A stretch of 64,000 bases of DNA from Ornithinicoccus hortensis. GTDB taxonomy: Bacteria > Actinomycetota > Actinomycetes > Actinomycetales > Dermatophilaceae. Positions within the stretch are counted from its first letter, which is position 1. Each line of letters opens with the position of its first letter. This document shows, one piece after another, positions 53,904 to 64,000 of the stretch. Under the pieces are notes generated by a model that made no database searches, had not been told where the DNA came from, and saw nothing but the letters and a program-made list of their open reading frames with translations. Made by a program: the position numbers and the translations under genes. Where the stretch lies: positions 2,356,001 through 2,420,000 of the forward strand of contig NZ_VFOP01000001.1 in NCBI RefSeq assembly GCF_006716185.1, written 5' to 3'.

Positions 53904-54821
53904 TCAGCCCAGGTCGTCGGCCGCGAAGGTGTCGCAGGCGTTCGGGTCGCCGCTCTCGTATCCGGTCATGAACCAGTGCTTGCGCTGCTCCGAGGAGCCG
54001 TGCGTCCAGTTCTCCGGGGTGACCCGGCCCTGCATCTGCTCCTGGATCCGGTCGTCGCCGACCGCCTCGGCCGCGGACAGCGCCGAGGAGATCTGGTCCT
54101 CGGTGACCCGCTCGAGCATGGCGTCGGACTCGTCGCCGGTGCGGGTGCCGTCCGCGTGGGCGACCCACACGCCGGCGAAGCAGTCGGCCTGCAGCTCCAC
54201 CCGGACCGCGCCGGACTCCGGGCCCTGCGGGTCCTGCTGGGCCCGGTTGAGCAGCCCCAGCTGGTTCTGGACGTGGTGGCCGTACTCGTGGGCCACGACA
54301 TACATCTGGGCGAGCGGTCCGCCGTCGGCGCCCATCTGCTCCAGCTGCTGGAAGAAGCTGACGTCGATGTAGACCTGCTGGTCCAGCGGGCAGTAGAACG
54401 GCCCGACCTGGCTGTTGGCCGCGCCGCAGCCGGTCTGCACCGCCCCGGAGAACATGATGGTCTTCGCCGGCTGGTAGCCGTCGGCCGCGGAGTTCCAGTA
54501 CTGCTGGACGCTGTTGACGGTGCCGATCACCCGGCAGTCGGCGTGCTCGTTGGCGTCCGCGCCGGTCTGGCAGTGCGAGAAGTCGCCGGTGGCGTCCTCC
54601 TGGTCGTCCACCACGTTGCTCGTGCTGAAGTTCCACGGGCCCTGCGCGCCGCCGATGCCGCCCCCGCCGCCGCCCAGGCCCTGGATGAGCATGTAGAGGA
54701 TGACCAGGAGCAGACCGCCCACGCCGCCACCGACCGCGATGCCACCACCGCCGCGGCGGCCGCCACTTCCGCCCCCGCCGACCTGGGACCTGTCGAGCCG
54801 AGCATTCTCCTTGAACGTCAT
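53904..54821 (-). CDS. YpfJ-type neutral zinc metallopeptidase
   Basis: A 305-residue membrane-anchored protein of the YpfJ/KPN_02809 family. A Gly/Arg-rich cytoplasmic start precedes one transmembrane helix (about 34-49). The extracellular domain carries the zinc motif H178-E-Y-G-H182 (VVAHEYGHHVQ) and a downstream Glu/Asp region (ELQADCFAGVW), as in zincins. Cysteines at C84, C96, C132 and C144 may form disulfides. GGAGG precedes the ATG. The substrate is unknown. Confidence 0.9.
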   Translation of the reverse strand: MTFKENARLDRSQVGGGGSGGRRGGGGIAVGGGVGGLLLVILYMLIQGLGGGGGGIGGAQGPWNFSTSNVVDDQEDATGDFSHCQTGADANEHADCRVIGTVNSVQQYWNSAADGYQPAKTIMFSGAVQTGCGAANSQVGPFYCPLDQQVYIDVSFFQQLEQMGADGGPLAQMYVVAHEYGHHVQNQLGLLNRAQQDPQGPESGAVRVELQADCFAGVWVAHADGTRTGDESDAMLERVTEDQISSALSAAEAVGDDRIQEQMQGRVTPENWTHGSSEQRKHWFMTGYESGDPNACDTFAADDLG

Positions 54822-54848
54822 CCTGCCTCCGTGCGGGTGCGGATCCGG

Positions 54849-54869
54849 ATCCTGGGTGTGACCCAGGAT
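54849..54869. promoter_or_regulatory. perfect palindrome in a divergent promoter region
   Basis: ATCCTGGG and CCCAGGAT flank a five-base centre (TGTGA). The site lies between the metalloprotease start (54821) and the ABC-F start (54954), near plus-strand TAGACT at 54900-54905. Its symmetry and position suggest an operator, although a leader hairpin in the protease mRNA is also possible. Confidence 0.4.
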
Positions 54870-54953
54870 ATGGCGGCGACAGAACAGTCGCGTCCCGCGT
54901 AGACTAACCAGTCGGCCCGTTTCAGACACGACATATGAGGAGTTGCAGTTTCG

Positions 54954-56552
<1,599 letters not shown>

Positions 56553-56579
56553 GGGCCGCGACGAGGAGGTGAGGCGCCG

Positions 56580-58469
56580 GTGACGATCGGACGGGGTCAG
56601 GGACCGGGAGCGGTGGTCCGGGGCTTCACCAAGGACGGTGCGGTCACCGACCACCGGCTGCAGCGCGGCACGGTCCGGCGCGTGGCGGCATACGGCCGGA
56701 GGTTCCTTCCCCAGATCACGGTCTTCCTGGTGCTCACCGTGCTCGCCGCGGCCCTGGTCACGGCGGTGCCGCTGGTGCTGCGCGCGATCATCGACGACGG
56801 GGTGGTCCCGGGGGACCGGCGGGTGGTGATCGTGCTCGGCGGCCTCGTGGCGGTGCTCGCGCTGCTGGAGGCCCTGCTCACCGTGGCCATCCGGCTCTAC
56901 TCGGCCCGGATCGGGGAGGGCCTGATCCTGGACCTGCGCAGCGAGGTCTTCGCGCACGTGCTGCGCCAGCCGATCGCGTTCTTCACCCGGGCGCAGACCG
57001 GCGCGCTGGTCAACCGGCTGAACACCGACGTGATCGGCGCCCAACAGGCGTTCACCAGCATCCTGTCCGGGCTGGTCAGCAACCTGGTGTCGCTGGCGCT
57101 GACGCTCGGCGTGCTGGTCACCATGTCCTGGCAGATCACCCTGCTGGCGCTGCTCCTGCTGCCGGTCTTCCTGGTCCCGGCCAAGCTGATGGGGGACCGG
57201 CTCTCCGCGCTCACCCGGCGGCAGATGAACCTCAACGCCGAGCTGGCCACCCGGATGACCGAGCGGTTCAACGTGGCCGGCGCCCTGTTGGTGCGGCTGT
57301 TTGGCCGCCCCGAGGAGGAGAACCGGGAGTATGCGGCACGCGCGGCCGGGGTCCGCGACGCCGGGGTCTCGATCGCGCTGAACCGGGCGGTGTTCATGGC
57401 CGGCCTGGCCATGGTCGCCGCGCTCGCGACCGCCCTCGTCTACGGGATGGGCGGGCTGATGGCCGTCGCCGGCCAGCTGTCGGTGGGCACGCTGGTGGCG
57501 ATGGCCGCCCTGATCGGGCGCGTCTATGGGCCGCTCACGGCGCTGTCCAACGCCCGGGTCGACATCATGACCGCGCTGGTCTCCTTCGAGCGGATCTTCG
57601 AGGTGCTCGACCTCGAACCGTTGGTGACCGAGGCTCCCGACCCGACCGCAGTCCCCGATGGGCCGGTCGGGGTGGAGCTGGACGGCGTGACCTTCGCCTA
57701 CCCCTCCGCCGAGGAGGTGTCGGTGGCCTCCCTCGAGCAGCGGCCGGGCGCGGAGCACGAGGACGGACGGCCCGTGCTGCGCGGGGTGACCGCCCGGATC
57801 GAGCCCGGCCAGCTGGTCGCCTTAGTCGGCCCCAGCGGCGCCGGCAAGACCACGTTGACCAACCTGGTCCCCCGGTTGTACGACCCGAGCGAGGGGACCG
57901 TCCGGGTCGGTGGGGTGGACCTGCGCGAGGTCGAGCTCGGGTCGCTGCGGGAGACGGTGGGCGTGGTCACCCAGGAGGCCCACATGTTCAACGACTCTAT
58001 CCGGGCCAACCTGCTGTATGCCGACCCCGCGGCCACCGAGGACGCCATCTGGGAGGCGTTGCGGGCCGCGCAGGTCGAGGCCCTGGTGTCCTCGCTGCCG
58101 GACGGCCTGGACACGGTGGTGGGGGACCGGGGCCACCGGCTGTCCGGGGGCGAGAAGCAACGGCTCGCGCTGGCCCGGCTGCTGCTGCGCTCACCCCGGG
58201 TGGTGGTGCTGGACGAGGCGACCGCCCACCTGGACAGCGAGTCCGAGGCGGCCGTGCAACGGGCCCTGGACGCCGCGCTCGAGGGCCGGACCTCGCTGGT
58301 CATCGCGCACCGGCTGTCCACCATCCGGGACGCCGACCAGATCCTGGTCCTCGACCGGGGCCGGATCGTGCAGCGCGGGACGCACCAGGAGCTGCTGGCC
58401 GAGGGCGGGCTCTACCGGGTGCTGCACGACACGCAGTTCCGGGAGCAGCCCCGCGAGCGCCGGGGCTGA
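56580..58469 (+). CDS. ABC transporter, fused permease and ATPase (exporter type)
   Basis: A 629-residue half-exporter. The N-terminal ~340 residues contain six transmembrane helices. The C-terminal ATPase has GPSGAGKTT, the Q-loop VVTQEAHMF, signature RLSGGEKQR, Walker B VVVLDEATAHLD and switch IAHRLSTI. A 25-residue acidic insert (around SLEQRPGAEHED) interrupts the start of the ATPase fold. It probably works as a homodimer exporting a lipid or drug; the substrate is unknown. GAGGAGG lies ten bases upstream of GTG 56580, and the ABC-F gene ends 27 bases earlier. Confidence 0.92.
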   Translation: MTIGRGQGPGAVVRGFTKDGAVTDHRLQRGTVRRVAAYGRRFLPQITVFLVLTVLAAALVTAVPLVLRAIIDDGVVPGDRRVVIVLGGLVAVLALLEALLTVAIRLYSARIGEGLILDLRSEVFAHVLRQPIAFFTRAQTGALVNRLNTDVIGAQQAFTSILSGLVSNLVSLALTLGVLVTMSWQITLLALLLLPVFLVPAKLMGDRLSALTRRQMNLNAELATRMTERFNVAGALLVRLFGRPEEENREYAARAAGVRDAGVSIALNRAVFMAGLAMVAALATALVYGMGGLMAVAGQLSVGTLVAMAALIGRVYGPLTALSNARVDIMTALVSFERIFEVLDLEPLVTEAPDPTAVPDGPVGVELDGVTFAYPSAEEVSVASLEQRPGAEHEDGRPVLRGVTARIEPGQLVALVGPSGAGKTTLTNLVPRLYDPSEGTVRVGGVDLREVELGSLRETVGVVTQEAHMFNDSIRANLLYADPAATEDAIWEALRAAQVEALVSSLPDGLDTVVGDRGHRLSGGEKQRLALARLLLRSPRVVVLDEATAHLDSESEAAVQRALDAALEGRTSLVIAHRLSTIRDADQILVLDRGRIVQRGTHQELLAEGGLYRVLHDTQFREQPRERRG

Positions 58470-58496
58470 CGGGCGAGGCCCACTGGTAGACGGTTG

Positions 58497-58536
58497 GGGG
58501 CACTGGTGGCACGGTCGACCGTGCTACCAGTGCCCC
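58497..58536. terminator. 40-bp near-perfect palindrome between convergent genes
   Basis: Arms 58497-58516 and 58517-58536 match at 19 of 20 positions; the mismatch would be a G-U pair in RNA. There is no loop at DNA level. A third, related copy of its inner part (CACTGGTAGACGGT) lies just upstream at 58481-58494. It probably terminates both the ABC exporter and SURF1 transcripts, but its symmetry is unusually complete for that role. The rest of the 139-bp gap shows nothing. Confidence 0.6.
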
Positions 58537-58608
58537 GAACGTTCTCCTAGTCGCGGACGGTGACACCTCCGGCAGCCGCGAACGGCTCCGGCACCGGGGC
58601 GCAGCCGG

Positions 58609-59418
58609 TTAGCCGTCCTCCTCGTCCCAGATCCGGACCTTCTTGGGGCGGGCGGGGACGGGCGTGCCGTCGGTCGCGGTCCGCTCCTGCGCCTGGGCGT
58701 CCAGGTAGTCCCGGCGAGCGAAGACGACGACCATGACGAACCCGATCGGGGAGGTGAACCACCACTGGATCGCGTAGGCGAGGTGGGGGCCCAGGTCGGT
58801 GCGGGGGCGGGCGATCGGCACGGGGCGCTCCACCTCGGGCGACTCCTCGCCCAGCACCAGGTAGCCGTCCAGCAGCGGCAGGTCCGGCCCGATCGCAGCC
58901 TGGGCGCCGGCGACGTTGATCGAGGCCAGCTGCCCCGCGGGCAGGTCCCGGCCCAGGTCAGGCTCACCGGGTCGCAGCCACCCGGTGACCGTGGCCGTCC
59001 CCTCCGGCGGGGGCGGTACCTCGGGCAGCGTCGAGGCGTCTTCCGCGTTGGCCAGCCACCCCCGGTTCACCAGCACGGCGGGGGAGCCGTCGTCCGGGAC
59101 GAAGGGCACCAGCACCTCGTAGCCGAAGGTGCCGTCGAACGGCCGGTTGCGGACCATCAGCTGGTCCTGCGCGCGGTAGCTCCCGGTCGCGGTCACCCGG
59201 GTCCACTCCTCGGCCTGGGTGACCGGCTCGGTGAGGTCGACGGTGTCGCCCAGCGGCCGCGGCTCGGCGTCGTAGTGGGCGGCCACCCGGTCCCTGTTGG
59301 CCGTCTTGTCCACGTGCTTGGAGTACTGCCAGTTGCCCAGCAGCACGGCGACGACCGCGAACACCGCGGCCAGGGCGAGCGCGCCGGCCCACTGCCGGCT
59401 CATCAGGGTGCGCAGCAC
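58609..59418 (-). CDS. SURF1-family cytochrome oxidase assembly protein
   Basis: A 269-residue protein with two membrane helices (about 11-28 and 212-232) flanking a large outer domain, the SURF1 layout. Family motifs are LGNWQYSKH, the VTATGSY strand, VRNRPFDGTFGYEVLVPF and VLVNRGWL. SURF1 helps deliver haem A to cytochrome oxidase, consistent with ctaA and ctaB elsewhere in the window. GTG 59418 is listed; an ATG five codons in is possible. Confidence 0.93.
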   Translation of the reverse strand: MLRTLMSRQWAGALALAAVFAVVAVLLGNWQYSKHVDKTANRDRVAAHYDAEPRPLGDTVDLTEPVTQAEEWTRVTATGSYRAQDQLMVRNRPFDGTFGYEVLVPFVPDDGSPAVLVNRGWLANAEDASTLPEVPPPPEGTATVTGWLRPGEPDLGRDLPAGQLASINVAGAQAAIGPDLPLLDGYLVLGEESPEVERPVPIARPRTDLGPHLAYAIQWWFTSPIGFVMVVVFARRDYLDAQAQERTATDGTPVPARPKKVRIWDEEDG

Positions 59419-59424
59419 GTTCGG

Positions 59425-59651
59425 TCAGCCGTCCTCGGGCCCGAGCTCAGCGACCGGGAGCACCTCGAGCAGGAACCCGCGCAGGGACAGGAAGCCGGAC
59501 AGCGACTCCCGGTGCTCGGGGCAGGCCAACCAGACCTTGCGCCGGTCGGGCGCGTGCACCGAGGGGTTGTTCCAGACGACGCCGTATGCCGCGCGGTCGC
59601 GACAGCCGCGCGCGCTGCAGACGAGCTCGGGGCCCGGGGTGTTGGCTGCCG

Positions 59652-59655
<4 letters not shown>
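59425..59655 (-). CDS. small conserved protein with a likely zinc site
   Basis: A 76-residue hydrophilic protein. C13, C18, C45 and H48 (LVCSARGC, LACPEH) suggest a zinc-binding fold. The stretch WNNPSVHAPDRRKVW followed by LACPEHRESL is familiar from uncharacterised actinobacterial proteins next to SURF1. Function unknown. GTG 59655 forms GTGA with the upstream DUF3099 gene; six bases separate it from SURF1. Confidence 0.75.
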
Positions 59656-60703
<1,048 letters not shown>

Positions 60704-60721
60704 GAAGTGGCCCGGGACGAC

Positions 60722-60727
60722 TATTCT
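60722..60727 (+). promoter_or_regulatory. -10 box of fabI (leaderless pattern)
   Basis: TATTCT is six bases before ATG 60734. It lies in the 30-base fabG-fabI gap, so fabI may have its own leaderless transcript in addition to fabG read-through. Confidence 0.45.
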
Positions 60728-60733
60728 GCCCCC

Positions 60734-61489
60734 ATGCTCCTCGACGGCAAGAAGCTTCTGCTCACCGGTGTCCTGATGGAGTCATCCATCGCCTTCCACG
60801 TGGCCAAGTTGGCCCAGGAGCAGGGGGCGGAGGTGGTGTTGACCTCGTTCGGCCGGACCTTCCGGATCACCCAGTCGATCGCCAAGCGTCTTCCGGTGGA
60901 GGCCCCGGTGATCGAACTGGACGTGGCCAACCAGGAGCACCTGGACACCCTGGCCGAGCGCCTCGGGGAGCACGTGGACGCGCTCGACGGGGTGTTGCAC
61001 TCCATCGGGTTCGCCCCCAAGGGCGCATTCAACTTCCTCGACGCGACCTGGGAGGACGCGGCGACGGCGCTGCAGGTCTCCGCGTTCTCGCTGAAGGCGC
61101 TGTCGGTGGCCACGCTGCCGCTGCTGAAGGAGGGCGGCTCGGTCGTCGGGCTGACCCTCGACGCGAGCTACGCCTGGCCGGTCTACGACTGGATGGGCGT
61201 GGCCAAGGCGGCCTTCGAGTCCACCAGCCGCTACCTGGCCCGGGACCTCGGACCCAAGGGGATCCGGTGCAACCTGGTGTCGGCCGGTCCGATCGCCACG
61301 ACCGCCGCCAAGTCCATCCCGATGTTCGACCAGTTCGCCCGGTGGGGGGAGCACTCCCCGCTCGGCTGGGACATCAAGGACCCGGAGCCGGCCGCCCGCG
61401 CGTGCATCGCGCTGCTGTCCGACTGGTTCCCCGCCACCACCGGCGAGATCGTGCACGTGGACGGCGGCTTCCACGCGATGGGGTTCTGA
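60734..61489 (+). CDS. fabI: enoyl-ACP reductase
   Basis: Reduces the enoyl-ACP double bond with NADH, the last step of each fatty-acid elongation round and the isoniazid/triclosan target. 251 residues; LLTGVLMESSIAF is the cofactor loop, HSIGFAPKGAF follows, and the catalytic Y151-x6-K158 is in VYDWMGVAK. ATG 60734 matches the family start; GTG 60707 in the same frame is unlikely. Confidence 0.95.
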   Translation: MLLDGKKLLLTGVLMESSIAFHVAKLAQEQGAEVVLTSFGRTFRITQSIAKRLPVEAPVIELDVANQEHLDTLAERLGEHVDALDGVLHSIGFAPKGAFNFLDATWEDAATALQVSAFSLKALSVATLPLLKEGGSVVGLTLDASYAWPVYDWMGVAKAAFESTSRYLARDLGPKGIRCNLVSAGPIATTAAKSIPMFDQFARWGEHSPLGWDIKDPEPAARACIALLSDWFPATTGEIVHVDGGFHAMGF

Positions 61490-63724
61490 GTGCCCCAGGA
61501 GAGCGCACCCGACGCGGCCCCCGTGCACGTCCGTGAGGTCCGGCTGCTGGAGGGCCCCAACCTCTACTTCCCGCGGCCGACGGTCAAGGTCAGCATCGAC
61601 ATACCGGGCTACCAGTCCGCGAGCCAGGGGCAGATGCAGGACCTGGCCGACCGCCTGGGCCTGCGCCGGGTCGCCCCGGGCAAGCCGCACACCGAGCAGC
61701 GGCACCGCTTCCTGGTGCGGCTGGTCAGCACCGTCGTGCGACGGATCGCCGAGGCCAGCGGGACCCGGCTCGGGGTGCGCGGCCGCCCCACGTCGGACCT
61801 GGACAGCATCGTGGTCGCCTTCCCCTGGCGGCACCGGGGACGGGCACTGGCGATGGGGGAGTCGCTGCAGCCCGCGCTGACCGAGCTGCTGGCGGGGGCA
61901 GATCCCGCCGGGCCGCTCGCGGAGGCGGCCTCGGCCGTCACCGGCGCGGAGCCCGGTGACCGTCCGACCCTGGTGCGCCCGCGGATCCCCGTGGTCTCGG
62001 TCACCGGGACCAACGGCAAGACCTCAACCACCCGGTTGCTCGCCCACATGTCGATGACCTGCGGCAACCGCACCGGGTGGAGCTCCACCGAGGGCGTCTT
62101 CATCCAGGGGGACCAGGTCGTCGCCGGCGACTACTCCGGCCCCTCCGGCGGTCGCCACGTGCTGGCGGACCGCAGCGTGCAGGTGGGGATACTGGAGACC
62201 GCCCGGGGCGGGCTGCTGCTCAAGGGCATGGGCGTGGCGCACAACAACGTCTCGGTGGTCACCAACGTGACCGCCGACCACCTCGGCACCCAGGGGATCG
62301 ACACAGTCGACCAGCTGGCCGAGGTGAAGAGCATCATCACCCGGGTCACCCGCAAGGACGGCTGGGTCGTCCTCAACGGGGACGACCCGCGCGTCCGGTC
62401 GATGGCGGCCAGCGCCAGCGGCCGGATCTGGATGTTCAGCCTGCACCCCGACTCCCCGGCGCTGCGGGAGACCCTCGACAAGTGTGGCCGCGGCATCACC
62501 GTGCTCGAGGACGCCATCGTGATCCTGCGCCGGGACGCCGACCCCGACCGGTTGATCCGGGTGCTGGACGTCCCGATGACCCTGTCCGGGCTGAGCCAGC
62601 ACAACATCGCCAACGCCCTCGCGGCCACGGCGGCGGCACTGGCCCTAGGGCTGCCGCGGGAGGGGGTGGTCGAGGGCCTGCGCACCTTCACCCCCGACCT
62701 GCAGCACAACCCGGGCCGGATGAACGTCTGGACCATCCCGGTCCCCGGTGGCGGGAGCGGCACGGTCATCGTCGACCTGGCGCACAACGAAGCCGGCCTC
62801 GAGGCCCTGTGCGACGTCGCCGAGGGGCTGCGTCCTCCCGGGGCCCGGATCCACCTGGGCCTGGGCGGCGTCGGCGACCGCACCGACGAGATCCTGGGCG
62901 GGCTCGGCGAGATCGCCGGACGCCGGGCCGACCGGGTCCAGATCACCCACAAGGGCCACTACCTGCGCGGCCGGAGCGTGGAGGACCTGGAGGAGCAGTT
63001 CGTCCGGGGGCTGGCCAACGTCGGCGCGGTGGCCAGCGGATCCTCCCCGACCGAGGTCGAGGGCCTGGCCGCCATGGTCGACTCGATGACCGACGGGGAC
63101 GTGGTCTGCCTGATGTGCCACGCCGAGCGCGGCGCGGTGGTCGAGTGGCTCGAGGAGCACGGCGCGACCCCGGACGGGGGACGCCAGATCCGCAAGAAGG
63201 TCATCGCCGCCCGCGGTGAGCATGAGCTCGAGGCGGTCCTCAACGCGATCGGTGAGCGGCCGGTCCAGGAGCGGGTCGAGGCGGCCCGCACGCTGCTCGA
63301 CCAGTCGCCGGACGACCCGCGGCTGATCTACGAGCTCGCCTCGGCGCTGGACCATGCCGGTGACGAGAGCCAGGCCGTCACGTACTACCGCCGGGCGCTG
63401 GCCGGCGGGCTCCGGGAGCCGCACCGGTTCCGCGCCCAGGTCGGGCTGGCCTCGACGCTGCGCAACCTGGACCAGCAGCCGGAGGCGGCGGACCTGCTCG
63501 ATGAACTGGCCGCCATCCGGCCCGACAGCGCGGTCGTGGTGGTCCTGCAGGCCCTGGTCGACGCCGACCAGGACAACCCGCGGGTCGGCGTGGCGCGACT
63601 GGTGGAGTACGTCATGCAGCACGCCACCGGCTCCGACGACAGCGGCTACCGCCGGGCCATGCGCAACTACGCCCAGGAGCTGGAACGCTTCACCGCGGCG
63701 TTGCGCGGCGAGGACGCCCGCTGA
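61490..63724 (+). CDS. cyanophycin-synthetase-like Mur ligase with C-terminal TPR domain
   Basis: A 744-residue multidomain protein. Residues about 13-135 resemble the N-terminal domain of cyanophycin synthetase (VREVRLLEGPNLYFPRP, IVVAFPW). Residues about 165-590 form a Mur-ligase module with P-loop TGTNGKT at 173-179, ETARGGLL, NVTADHLG and LSQHNIANALAA. The ATP-grasp domain that normally lies between them in CphA is absent. The C-terminal ~150 residues are TPR-like helices (LIYELASALDHAGDESQAV and AQVGLASTLRNL). It is predicted to join an acid to an amine using ATP; the substrate is unknown. GTG 61490 immediately follows the fabI stop. Confidence 0.8.
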   Translation: MPQESAPDAAPVHVREVRLLEGPNLYFPRPTVKVSIDIPGYQSASQGQMQDLADRLGLRRVAPGKPHTEQRHRFLVRLVSTVVRRIAEASGTRLGVRGRPTSDLDSIVVAFPWRHRGRALAMGESLQPALTELLAGADPAGPLAEAASAVTGAEPGDRPTLVRPRIPVVSVTGTNGKTSTTRLLAHMSMTCGNRTGWSSTEGVFIQGDQVVAGDYSGPSGGRHVLADRSVQVGILETARGGLLLKGMGVAHNNVSVVTNVTADHLGTQGIDTVDQLAEVKSIITRVTRKDGWVVLNGDDPRVRSMAASASGRIWMFSLHPDSPALRETLDKCGRGITVLEDAIVILRRDADPDRLIRVLDVPMTLSGLSQHNIANALAATAAALALGLPREGVVEGLRTFTPDLQHNPGRMNVWTIPVPGGGSGTVIVDLAHNEAGLEALCDVAEGLRPPGARIHLGLGGVGDRTDEILGGLGEIAGRRADRVQITHKGHYLRGRSVEDLEEQFVRGLANVGAVASGSSPTEVEGLAAMVDSMTDGDVVCLMCHAERGAVVEWLEEHGATPDGGRQIRKKVIAARGEHELEAVLNAIGERPVQERVEAARTLLDQSPDDPRLIYELASALDHAGDESQAVTYYRRALAGGLREPHRFRAQVGLASTLRNLDQQPEAADLLDELAAIRPDSAVVVVLQALVDADQDNPRVGVARLVEYVMQHATGSDDSGYRRAMRNYAQELERFTAALRGEDAR

Positions 63725-63735
63725 GCCGACGCCGG

Positions 63736-64000
63736 TCAGCAGGCCGCGGCGAGCGCGTAGTGCACGTGGGTCGCGTAGGGCGAGCTCCACGTGCCGAGGA
63801 TCTCCAGGTCCAGGTCCTGCCCGAAGCCGGCGAACAGGAGCTTGCCGCCGCCGAGCACGACCGGCGCGGTGGAGATCGCCAGCTCGTCGACGACACCCGC
63901 GGCCAGACCCTGGCGGATCAGGTCGGCACCCCCGCCGAGGGAGACCGCCTCAGGCGCCGACGGACTCGTACATGCCGCGCCCGACGATGCCGCAGCCCGG
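63736..64000 (-). pseudogene. remnant of a dihydrofolate-reductase-like (RibD C-terminal) gene
   Basis: The C-terminal part reads well in one frame: GGGADLIRQGLAAGVVDEL, APVVLGGGKLLF and a short tail. Just upstream, in another frame, is GRGMYESVGA followed by a stop, which matches a segment that should lie about 60 residues earlier in this family. The sequence between is missing, so I read an internal deletion with a frame change. The 5' part lies beyond the window. Confidence 0.6.

Overview
The window is 64 kb of a very GC-rich (about 70% by eye), gene-dense chromosome of an actinomycete. WhiA, RbpA, OpcA, a SufR-led suf operon, the CtaA/CtaB/Tkt/Tal block and an IclR-controlled Liv transporter all point to Actinomycetota. 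The order rpsA-coaE-uvrB-uvrA-uvrC-rapZ-yvcK-whiA-gap-pgk-tpiA-secG-rbpA suggests Micrococcales, perhaps the Intrasporangiaceae/Ornithinimicrobiaceae; that placement is inference from memory. I see no tRNA, rRNA, insertion sequence, prophage or CRISPR array.

Layout. 1-4790: end of rpsA, a divergent SDR gene, coaE with a decayed C-terminal domain, and uvrB. 4867-14544: an accessory island of eight tightly coupled minus-strand genes. These are a branched-chain-amino-acid-type ABC importer with a fused LivM-LivG, two metallo-beta-lactamase-fold hydrolases, a flavin aromatic hydroxylase and an EamA exporter. An IclR regulator is divergent, with paired inverted sites between. 14544-16046: an endonuclease-fold gene bracketed by two arrays of a 33-bp repeat. 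16046-22073: gltD and gltB. 22285-33599: UvrA/UvrC, the rapZ-yvcK-whiA trio, lower glycolysis (gap, pgk, tpiA) and secG. 33701-34069: rbpA. 34118-42534: a minus-strand pentose-phosphate/glycolysis operon (tkt, tal, pgi, zwf and a single-ORF opcA-pgl fusion). 42712-46399: haem O/haem A synthesis (ctaB, ctaA) and an ABC-2 exporter, with a face-to-face pair of 33-bp arrays between ctaB and ctaA. 46523-53846: sufR-sufB-sufD-Rieske-sufC-sufS-sufU-sufT plus a Vms1-like release factor. 53904-64000: a zinc metalloprotease, an ABC-F ATPase, an ABC exporter, SURF1, two small proteins, fabG-fabI, a cyanophycin-synthetase-like Mur ligase with a TPR tail, and the remains of a dihydrofolate-reductase-like gene.

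The most striking unexplained structure is the 33-bp repeat family: 18 units in four arrays. Each array begins at or within 10 bases of a stop codon (iclR, gltD, ctaB, ctaA) and always points the same way relative to the gene it follows. Some units form clean hairpins. A second unexplained signal is window-wide: GTATGCC is used about ten times more often than GTACGCC despite the high GC content. Other points of note are the Liv/hydroxylase operon, several gene fusions and decayed domains, a gene with no canonical start codon, and a series of apparently leaderless promoters (TAnnnT six or seven bases before the start codon).
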